In this document: positions 1 to 5,236 of the stretch, in pieces | Layout of the letters: the number at the start of each line of letters is the position of its first letter | Position numbering within the stretch: position 1 is the stretch's first letter | NCBI GenBank assembly: GCA_021785335.1 | Contig: JAJYFW010000171.1 | Coordinates: 1-5,236, forward strand | Length of the DNA stretch: 5,236 nt | Source: Pseudomonadota bacterium | GTDB taxonomy: Bacteria; Pseudomonadota; Alphaproteobacteria; Acetobacterales; Acetobacteraceae | Direction of reading: 5' to 3' | Notes under the pieces: generated by a model | Seen by the model: only the letters and a program-made list of their open reading frames with translations | What the model was told of the DNA's origin: nothing | Databases searched by the model: none | Translations under genes and position numbers: made by a program

Positions 1-1758
1 CGTCACGTTGGTCCAGGTCTTGCCGTCGTCGCGGGTGACGTGCACCAGCCCGTCATCCGTCGAGGCCCAGATCTCGCCGCGGCGGTGCCGGCTCTCGACC
101 ACGGACGCGCAGGTCGCGTGCACCTCCGCCCCCGCGCTCTCGCGCGTCACGTCGCCGCCGGAATGACCCTGCCGCGACTTGTCGTTGAGGCTGAGGTCGG
201 GGGAGATCATCTCCCAGCTCTGCCCCTCGTCGCGCGTGCGGAACACGTGGTTGCCGGCGGCGTAGAGGATGTTGCTGTCGTGCGGCGAGAAGACGATCGG
301 GTAGGTCCAGGCGAAGCGGAACTTGAGCTCGCTCGGCGCGAAGCCGGTCGATTCGTCCGGCCAGACATTGACCAGGCGGATCTCGCCGGTGCGCTGGTCG
401 TAGCGCTGCAGCGCGCCCATGCCGCCGACCGAGGAGCCGATGGCGCCGCAATAGACGATGTGCGGCTTGTCCGGGTTGACGGCGATGAAGCCGCTCTCGC
501 CGGTGCCGGGATAGAAGCAGTCGCCGATCGGGATCGCGCCCCAGATCGCGGCGGAGGGGGTGGCGATCGCCGAGTTGTCCTGCTGCGTGCCGTAGACCGT
601 GTACGGGTATCTCGTGTCGGTATCGATCCGGTAGAACTGGCTGGTCTTCTGGTTGTAGATCGTGGACCAGGTGAGCCCGCCGTTGAACGAGACGCAGGCG
701 CCGCCGTCATTGCCCTCGACCATCCGCGCGGGATCGACGGGGTCGATCCAGAGGTCGTGGTTGTCGCCGTGCGGCGTCATGATCTCCGTCCACTCGGCAC
801 CGGCGTCGGTGGACTTCCACATCTGGAAGTTGGTCACATAGACCGTGTCCGGGTGCACCGTGTCGGCGAAGACATGGGTGTAGTACCAGGGCCGGTGCAT
901 CAGGTCGCGGCTGTTGCACGCGAGCGTCCAGCGCTGCCCGTAGTCGTCCGAGCGATAGAGCCCGGTCTTGTCGCCCACCGCCTCGACCAGGGCCCACACG
1001 CGGCCCGCCTGCGCCGGGGAGACGGCGACGCCGATCTTGCCCAGCATGCCGTCCGGCAGGCCGGGGGCGCGGGTGATCTCCTCCCACGTGTCGCCGCCAT
1101 CGGTCGAGCGGAACAGGCCGCAGCCGGGCCCGCCGCTCGAGATGTTCCAGAAATTGCGCCGCGTCTGCCAGATGGTCGCGAACAGGATGCGCGGGTTGGA
1201 CATGTCCATCGCGATATCGACCGCGCCGGAATCGGCATTGCGGTACAGCACCTTTTCCCAGGTCTCGCCGCCGTCCTTCGAGCGGTAGACGCCGCGCTCC
1301 TCGTTCGGCCCGAAGATGTCGCCCAGCGCCGCGACATAGACGAGGTCGGGGTCGTGCGGATGCACCACGATGCGCCCGATATGCTTGCTGCCCTTGAGCC
1401 CGATGTGCTTCCAGGTCTCGCCGGCGTCGCTCGAGCGGTACATGCCGTCGCCGTAGGACACGTCGAGGCGGATCGTCGTCTCGCCGGTTCCCGCATAGAC
1501 CACGTTGGAGTCGGATCGCGCCACCGCAAGCGCGCCGATCGCGGCACTGCCGAGGAACCCGTCCGTCATGCAGCGCCAGTAAACGCCGGCATCGACCGTC
1601 TTCCACACGCCGCCCGCGCAGGCGCCGAAGTAGAACACCATCGGGTCGTTGGCATCGCCCGCCACCGCCACCACCCGTCCGCCGCGCGGCGGGCCGATGC
1701 ACCGCCAGGTCAGGGCTTCGAGCTTCTCCGGCTCCGGAGCGCGGGCGAGGTCGGTCAT
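1..1758 (-). CDS. Asp-box (BNR/VPS10 sortilin-like) beta-propeller protein, N-terminal 586 residues (3' end beyond window)
   Basis: Reading down from the ATG at 1758-1756, the frame is open for 586 codons and runs off the window at base 1. Nine Asp-box motifs of the form S/T-x-D-x-G-x-x-W are visible: residues 54-61 (TVDAGVYW), 109-116 (SSDAGETW), 160-167 (SKDGGETW), 218-225 (STDGGDTW), 270-277 (SDDYGQRW), 316-323 (STDAGAEW), 357-364 (SFNGGLTW, Asp replaced by Asn), 508-515 (TRDEGQSW) and 575-582 (TRDDGKTW). Most are 40-60 residues apart, as expected for propeller blades. Other family-typical stretches are HIGRI (126-130), HGDNHDLWIDP (330-340), EGNDGGA (348-354) and ESGFIAVNPD (421-430). Together they match the large proteins annotated as WD40/YVTN/BNR-like or 'glycosyl hydrolase', usually about 1000 residues, so roughly 400 residues probably lie outside. 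Enzymatic activity is unproven for this family, and Asp boxes are structural. The N-terminus (MTDLARAPEPEKLEALTW) is not a signal peptide, and nine cysteines suggest a cytoplasmic location. The ATG is preferred because AGAAGGA lies 12 bases upstream; a GTG at 1791-1789 is the only other in-frame start before the upstream stop. Confidence 0.9.
   Translation of the reverse strand, partial: MTDLARAPEPEKLEALTWRCIGPPRGGRVVAVAGDANDPMVFYFGACAGGVWKTVDAGVYWRCMTDGFLGSAAIGALAVARSDSNVVYAGTGETTIRLDVSYGDGMYRSSDAGETWKHIGLKGSKHIGRIVVHPHDPDLVYVAALGDIFGPNEERGVYRSKDGGETWEKVLYRNADSGAVDIAMDMSNPRILFATIWQTRRNFWNISSGGPGCGLFRSTDGGDTWEEITRAPGLPDGMLGKIGVAVSPAQAGRVWALVEAVGDKTGLYRSDDYGQRWTLACNSRDLMHRPWYYTHVFADTVHPDTVYVTNFQMWKSTDAGAEWTEIMTPHGDNHDLWIDPVDPARMVEGNDGGACVSFNGGLTWSTIYNQKTSQFYRIDTDTRYPYTVYGTQQDNSAIATPSAAIWGAIPIGDCFYPGTGESGFIAVNPDKPHIVYCGAIGSSVGGMGALQRYDQRTGEIRLVNVWPDESTGFAPSELKFRFAWTYPIVFSPHDSNILYAAGNHVFRTRDEGQSWEMISPDLSLNDKSRQGHSGGDVTRESAGAEVHATCASVVESRHRRGEIWASTDDGLVHVTRDDGKTWTNVT
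13..1599 (-). repeat. Nine diverged Asp-box coding repeats
   Basis: The Asp boxes of the propeller gene lie at 1576-1599, 1411-1434, 1258-1281, 1084-1107, 928-951, 790-813, 667-690, 214-237 and 13-36. They show as related DNA on the plus strand, for example CCAGGTCTCGCCGGCGTC at 1411-1428 and CCAGGTCTCGCCGCCGTC near 1259-1276. The spacing is 41-67 residues, except for one gap of 151 residues between boxes seven and eight, where two or more blades appear to have no recognisable box. These are protein-structural repeats within a gene, not mobile or tandem DNA repeats. Confidence 0.85.
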
Positions 1759-1770
1759 GGGCGGGTCCGT

Positions 1771-1777
1771 TCCTTCT
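1771..1777 (-). promoter_or_regulatory. Ribosome-binding site of the Asp-box gene
   Basis: On the minus strand the sequence AGAAGGA lies 12 bases before the ATG at 1758. It is a good purine-rich Shine-Dalgarno match with a slightly long spacing. It supports the ATG over the alternative GTG at 1791-1789, which lies upstream of this site and has no comparable purine tract just before it. Confidence 0.5.
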
Positions 1778-1884
1778 CTGTTTCGTGGCACGCTAGCCGC
1801 TCCGGCCCGCGATGCAACCTTGCCTCGCGCATGGCACGGCGCCGGAAATCGGGAGCGTGGGATTGTTTCGCGTTGCGCGCCGCA

Positions 1885-1901
1885 TCCGCCGCGCCGGCGG
1901 A
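1885..1901 (-). other. Short GC-rich hairpin just downstream of the GH42-like gene
   Basis: A perfect 6-bp inverted repeat (TCCGCC / GGCGGA) with a 5-base loop begins 7 bases past the TGA at 1911-1909. Its position suits a 3' stem-loop, but there is no following T-tract, and short GC palindromes are common by chance in DNA of this composition. I do not call it a terminator. Confidence 0.25.
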
Positions 1902-1908
1902 ACCCGTG

Positions 1909-3735
1909 TCAGCGCACCGCGACGATTTCCGGCAGCGCCGGCCCCAGCGTGAAGGAAAGCCGCCCGGCGCTCGCCGGCCCCGGCGCGGGATAGACGGGCG
2001 CGGGATAGAGGGGCGTGAGGCGCCGCCCCGGCACCGCCAGCACCAGGTGGCGTGTGTCCGTGGCGCCCGCAATCGCCTGGACGGAGACCAGCAGTCCCGT
2101 GCCCTCGCGCCGGACATGGATCTCGACATGCGCCGCCGGCGCGCCGGCCTCGAGCACCGAGACCGGCGCCGGCACCAGCCCCGCGACATCGCCGAGCGGC
2201 AGCAGCTTCATCCCCGCGAGCAGCGGCGCCGCCCGCCTGCGCCCGCGCGCGTGATAGGCGCCCGGCACGATGTCCGCCGCGACCTTCCCGCCCCGTGCCG
2301 CGAAACGCTTGATCGCCGCCCCGGCCGCGTCCGACAGCGCCAGAACCTGCGGCATCGCCAGCACGTCGAGCCCGCGCAGCGCGCCCCCGCCTGTCGCCGC
2401 ATGCGCGACCATGGCGTCGGTCAGCAGCACCGGGCGCAGCCCGCGCGCGGCGAGGCTGCGCATCAGCGCCACCAGCGCGCGCCGCGCCGGCGTGTCTGCC
2501 GCGTCCTCGTCGCCGGAGGTGCGTTGCGCCCAGTCGGTCTTCTCGCCGCGCCGTGCGAGCAGCCACGCGAGCCGGAAGCTCTCCTGCGAGACCAGGATGC
2601 CGACCGGCGCCGTGGGTTCCGGTGCGGCGATGAGGCGCCTTCCCAGGGGCCCCGTGAGCGCATGGAAAACCGGCGCCAGGCTCAGCCCGCGCGCCGATGG
2701 CTTGTTGTTCGCGCCAATGATCGAGGGCTCGTCCCAGATGATCAGGCCGCGCGTGCCGCGCAGCGCCTCGCGCCACGTATGCCAGACCTCGCGCGGCCCC
2801 GCGAAACTCGTGGTCAGCAGCACGGCACGCGGGTTGAAGGCGCGCCCCATCGCGAGCGAGCCGAAGAAGTCATAGATCTCCAGCACGTCGGCGCTGCGCG
2901 CGAGCAACGGCCAGTTGTAGCCGCCCCACCCCAGTGGCTGCCCGCCCTCGAGCGCCGATCGGGCGGCGGGATTGGCCATGTGGACGGCCGCCGTGCCGCG
3001 CGCCACCGCCGCCGCGAACCGCCTGTCCATGAACGCCTTGAAGTCCGACCAGGCGGTGTAGTTGCCGTCCGTGCGCGCCAGCGCCGTGTCCGTGAGTTCC
3101 GGCTGCACGTCCGCCCAGCTTGCATAATGCGTGCCCCAGGCGCGGTCGAGCGCGGCGAGGCTTCCGTAACGCTTGCGCAACCATGGCCGGAAGATCGCGA
3201 GGCTCGACGGCGAGGTGTCGAAGTCCCACGCCGCGGCGAGGTCGGCGATGCCGGGTTCGTCGCCGAGATTGTAGAACAGCGGCCGCCCGCCGAACACGCC
3301 GACGGTCGCGGCGAGGCGCTGCGCGACCAGCCGCTGCCAGGCCGGATTCTCGAAGCCCGGATGGCGGTGGAACAGCGCCGGGTCGTGCGGCGAGACCCGG
3401 CGCAGCGCCCGCAGCTTGTCCATCTGCCAGGTCGGCGGGTGATTCGGGAAGTAGCGGTGATAGGCGCTGTAGTAGTCGGTGGCGATGTTCTCGACGTAGA
3501 ACCCGAGGCCCGCCGCCTCGATCGGCGCCGCCTCCCGCCGCAGGTCCCGCGTATCCACGGGATCGCTGCGGCTGGCGATGATGCGCCCGTCCGTGACCCC
3601 GAGTGCCTTCGCCGCCGCCAGCGCCGCGGCGCTGCGCCGGGACTGCCAGAGGATGACGTGAAACGAACGCCACGGCGCCGGCCCCGCCCCGCCGGCGAGC
3701 AGCGCCGCGATCAGCAGGAGCGCCGCGCGCCTCAC
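1909..3735 (-). CDS. Exported glycoside hydrolase family 42-like (beta-galactosidase-type) protein
   Basis: This is a complete 608-residue protein. The GTG start at 3735-3733 overlaps the hpnN stop. It opens with MRR followed by a hydrophobic stretch (residues 4-14), then GGAG, a typical Sec signal peptide with a likely cut near Ala17. There is no lipobox, and the whole protein has no cysteine, which fits a periplasmic or secreted location. The barrel resembles GH42. YNLGDEPG (155-162) sits where GH42 has its acid/base Glu, giving Glu160. Residues 181-210 carry the hallmark F-x-x-WL-x-x-RYGSL-x-ALDRAWGT segment, and LARSADVLEIYDFF (278-291) matches the next conserved Asp strand. From about residue 376 (APVGILVSQESFRLAW, then DVLAMPQVLALS and a FAARGGKV segment) it matches the GH42 trimerisation domain, which resembles glutamine amidotransferases. 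Family GH42 cleaves beta-galactosides. Here the expected nucleophile position reads LLTTSFAG (306-313) without Glu, so specificity and even activity are uncertain; Glu336 (IIWDEPS) is a possible substitute. Confidence 0.8.
   Translation of the reverse strand: MRRAALLLIAALLAGGAGPAPWRSFHVILWQSRRSAAALAAAKALGVTDGRIIASRSDPVDTRDLRREAAPIEAAGLGFYVENIATDYYSAYHRYFPNHPPTWQMDKLRALRRVSPHDPALFHRHPGFENPAWQRLVAQRLAATVGVFGGRPLFYNLGDEPGIADLAAAWDFDTSPSSLAIFRPWLRKRYGSLAALDRAWGTHYASWADVQPELTDTALARTDGNYTAWSDFKAFMDRRFAAAVARGTAAVHMANPAARSALEGGQPLGWGGYNWPLLARSADVLEIYDFFGSLAMGRAFNPRAVLLTTSFAGPREVWHTWREALRGTRGLIIWDEPSIIGANNKPSARGLSLAPVFHALTGPLGRRLIAAPEPTAPVGILVSQESFRLAWLLARRGEKTDWAQRTSGDEDAADTPARRALVALMRSLAARGLRPVLLTDAMVAHAATGGGALRGLDVLAMPQVLALSDAAGAAIKRFAARGGKVAADIVPGAYHARGRRRAAPLLAGMKLLPLGDVAGLVPAPVSVLEAGAPAAHVEIHVRREGTGLLVSVQAIAGATDTRHLVLAVPGRRLTPLYPAPVYPAPGPASAGRLSFTLGPALPEIVAVR
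3732..3735 (-). promoter_or_regulatory. GTGA stop/start overlap coupling hpnN to the GH42-like gene
   Basis: On the minus strand hpnN ends CTG GCC AGG TGA, and the GTG in AGGTGAGG (3735-3733) opens the hydrolase-like gene one base earlier in another frame. No Shine-Dalgarno tract is visible in the preceding 20 bases, so initiation most likely depends on ribosomes finishing hpnN. The signal peptide directly after this GTG supports it as the true start. The same frame stays open far upstream inside hpnN, but that extension is low-complexity Ala/Arg/Gly. Confidence 0.75.
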
Positions 3736-5236
3736 CTGGCCAGCAACGCCGGCAGGAACACCAGCGTCGCCACCAGCGTGCAGAACAGGCTCACCAGCAG
3801 CAGGACGCCCATGCTCGCGGTCCCCGGATGCGCGCTGGCCGCAAGCGAACCGAAAGCCGTCCCGGTCGTCAAGGCCGAGAACATGATCGCCCGCGCCGTC
3901 GCGGTGCCGAGGAAGTGCCGCGCGCCGCCGCGATGGTTGCTCACGAAATACACGTTGAACGACACGCCGACGCCCAGCAGCAGCGGCAGCGCGATGATGT
4001 TGGCGAAGTTGATCGGCAGCGGCACCGCCACGATCGCGATCGTCGTCATCAGCGCCGAGAGCAGCAGCGGCGCCAGCACCCGCGCGACATCGTCCGCGCG
4101 CCGCAGCACCAGCGCCAGCAGCACCGCGATCGCCACCAGCGCGCCGATGGCCGCCGTGCGGAACGCGCGCACGATGGTCTCGCCGCTGTCGACGATGACG
4201 ACGGCGGAGCCCATCGCGTCCGGCGCCACGGACCGCACCGCGGTGACGAAGCGCCGCAGCCCCGCGGGCTTGCGCGCGTCGGGGCCGGCCACCGCCTCCA
4301 CCCGCACGCGCCCGTCCGGCAGCTGCCATTCGCGCACCAGCGGCTTCGGCAGGTTCGCGAGCGTGACCTGCTGCGCGCCGAGCCCCGCGCGCAGGTCGTT
4401 GAGCGCCGCGGGCAGGAAGCGCGTCAGCGCGTCGTTGGCGGCGAACAGCGTGGCGTCCGGCGCCTTCTCGAGCTTCGCGAGGTCGGCCCCGATCAGCGCC
4501 AGCGTCGAGCCGGGCTTCACCTCGCCCTTCTGGACCACGCGCTCGATCGCCGTCGCCGCGGTGCGCGCCGCGAGCCTGATGTCGCTCGCCTGCACCGGCG
4601 CCGCGGGGCTGGGCGGCGACAGGCTCGGCATCAGCAGCGACGCGGCATCCTGGATCAGCGCCAGCTTGTGCGCCTGGTTCTCCGGCACGAAGCTCGACAG
4701 CGTGCGCACCTGCGCCACCTGCGGCAGCGCCGAGAGACGTTTCGCCATGGCATCGGCCGCCGCCACGTCGCGCGTCACCACCTCCGCCACGTAGGGAGTC
4801 GTGATCGGCGAGGACATCAGCGACTTCAGCGTGCGCATCGCCTCGGTGTTCGGGTTCTGGGTGTGCAGCGGGTCGCCGTCGAAGGGGATGCGCGGCAGCA
4901 TCACCGCGCCCAGCACCGCCACCACCGCGAACCCCGCGAGCACCAGGCGGCGGACCGGCACCAGCCGGTCCTCGATCCGCCCGGCCCAGGCATACCCCAC
5001 CTCGGCCCCCTCGGAGCGCGGCCGCGTGAGCGCCAGCATCGCCGGCAGCACGGTGAGCGTGCAGGCGAGCGCGATCACCATGCCCGCGCCGGCGATCAGC
5101 CCCAGCTCCGCGACCCCCGCGAAATCGGTCGGCACGAAGGAGAGGAACCCGGCCGCCGTCGCCAGTGCGGCGACCCCGATCGCCGGGCCGGCGTGGTAGC
5201 CGGTCGCCATCATCGCGATCTTGGGTTCCGGATACT
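3732..5236 (-). CDS. hpnN: Hopanoid-associated RND transporter HpnN, C-terminal 500 residues (5' end beyond window)
   Basis: The frame enters the window at 5236 with no start inside, continues upstream of the Met pair at 5213-5208, and ends at TGA 3734-3732. The 500 visible residues are about the last 57% of a protein that is usually near 870 residues. Numbered from the first complete codon, they show the end of the first membrane bundle (helices about 17-35 and 41-66, with FVPTDFAGVAELGLIAGAGM), a further helix at 96-113, a large periplasmic domain (about 115-355, with FDGDPLHTQNPNTEAM and LSSFVPENQAHKLALIQDAA), and five closing helices (359-377, 385-404, 409-431, 447-466, 472-497). The tail segments GVGVSFNVYFV (421-431) and FSALTTGTAFGSL...HPGTASMG (452-476) are characteristic of HpnN rather than general MMPL proteins. 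Family knowledge: HpnN is an inner-membrane RND protein needed to move hopanoids to the outer membrane in Rhodopseudomonas and Burkholderia. Other hpn genes would be expected upstream, outside the window. A more distant MMPL relative is the main alternative. Confidence 0.88.
   Translation of the reverse strand, partial: YPEPKIAMMATGYHAGPAIGVAALATAAGFLSFVPTDFAGVAELGLIAGAGMVIALACTLTVLPAMLALTRPRSEGAEVGYAWAGRIEDRLVPVRRLVLAGFAVVAVLGAVMLPRIPFDGDPLHTQNPNTEAMRTLKSLMSSPITTPYVAEVVTRDVAAADAMAKRLSALPQVAQVRTLSSFVPENQAHKLALIQDAASLLMPSLSPPSPAAPVQASDIRLAARTAATAIERVVQKGEVKPGSTLALIGADLAKLEKAPDATLFAANDALTRFLPAALNDLRAGLGAQQVTLANLPKPLVREWQLPDGRVRVEAVAGPDARKPAGLRRFVTAVRSVAPDAMGSAVVIVDSGETIVRAFRTAAIGALVAIAVLLALVLRRADDVARVLAPLLLSALMTTIAIVAVPLPINFANIIALPLLLGVGVSFNVYFVSNHRGGARHFLGTATARAIMFSALTTGTAFGSLAASAHPGTASMGVLLLVSLFCTLVATLVFLPALLAR

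Larger units (their letters stand above)
1759..1908. other. 150-base gap between the GH42-like and Asp-box genes
   Basis: This is the only non-coding stretch in the window. It contains the ribosome-binding site near its downstream end and a short perfect inverted repeat, TCCGCC-GCGCC-GGCGGA at 1885-1901 (6-bp stem, 5-base loop), starting 7 bases after the hydrolase stop. The hairpin has no T-run after it, so it is at best a weak transcript end or an RNA-stabilising element. No convincing -35/-10 pair is visible; the nearest, TTGCAT with a 16-base spacer to TAGCGT on the minus strand, matches each consensus at only three of six positions. The minus frame shared by both flanking genes stays open across the whole gap (50 codons). 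Confidence 0.6.

Noticed and set aside
1..1758. Calling the Asp-box protein a sialidase
   Set aside because: Asp boxes occur in sialidases but also in many propellers without that activity. The FRIP motif and the arginine triad expected of a sialidase are not apparent, and the best match by eye is the large VPS10/BNR family of unknown chemistry.
1789..1817. Possible promoter (TTGCAT, 16-base spacer, TAGCGT on the minus strand) for the Asp-box gene
   Set aside because: Each hexamer matches consensus at only three of six positions, which is within random expectation. The gene could equally be read from the upstream operon.
1885..1901. Rho-independent terminator after the GH42-like gene
   Set aside because: The stem is only 6 bp with no T-run following it in the direction of transcription, and such GC palindromes occur often by chance in this DNA.
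1793..2776. A 327-codon minus-strand frame overlapping the end of the GH42-like gene
   Set aside because: It is a +1 shadow of the hydrolase frame with a repetitive Ala/Arg/Gly composition and no family resemblance. The overlapping frame has clear GH42 domain features.
3736..4329. Extension of the GH42-like frame upstream to an ATG at 4329
   Set aside because: The extra 198 residues lie entirely inside hpnN in another frame and are Arg/Ala/Gly-rich. A canonical signal peptide begins exactly at the GTG at 3735, which overlaps the hpnN stop.
40..4794. A 1584-codon open frame on the plus strand, antisense to all three genes
   Set aside because: The product is a low-complexity Arg/Ala/Gly/Pro run with no recognisable domain. 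Over the two downstream genes its codons align exactly with the sense codons, so it stays open simply because those genes use no TTA, CTA or TCA codons, as expected at this GC content. No ribosome-binding site or signal supports its start.

Overview
The window is very GC-rich (about 70% by eye). It holds three tightly packed protein genes, all on the minus strand, so transcription runs from position 5236 towards position 1. The first and last genes are cut by the window edges. The hopanoid-type RND transporter (HpnN), the GC-rich codon use (a GTG start, almost no TTA/CTA/TCA codons) and the compact layout suggest a hopanoid-producing, high-GC proteobacterium. An alphaproteobacterium of the Rhodospirillales/Acetobacteraceae kind is a reasonable guess, but no RNA gene or marker fixes this.

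Reading in the direction of transcription: (1) 5236-3732 is the C-terminal 500 residues of HpnN, the inner-membrane RND protein linked to hopanoid transport to the outer membrane. (2) 3735-1909 is a complete 608-residue exported protein. It has a glycoside hydrolase family 42-like (beta-galactosidase-type) barrel and starts at a GTG that overlaps the hpnN stop codon by four bases (GTGA). (3) After a 150-base gap with a ribosome-binding site, 1758-1 is the N-terminal 586 residues of a large Asp-box (BNR/sortilin VPS10-like) beta-propeller protein with nine recognisable Asp-box repeats.

The first two genes almost certainly form a translationally coupled unit. The third is co-directional and may belong to the same transcript, but its own ribosome-binding site and the gap leave that open. 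A link between an envelope lipid transporter and a periplasmic sugar-hydrolase-like protein suggests a shared envelope role; this is inference. The main oddities are: the hydrolase-like protein keeps the probable acid/base Glu but seems to lack the usual GH42 nucleophile Glu; the propeller protein has no export signal at any possible start and is rich in cysteine, although many relatives are secreted; and a 1584-codon antisense open frame runs across nearly everything, which I judge to be a composition artefact. I see no RNA gene, mobile element, CRISPR array or convincing promoter.
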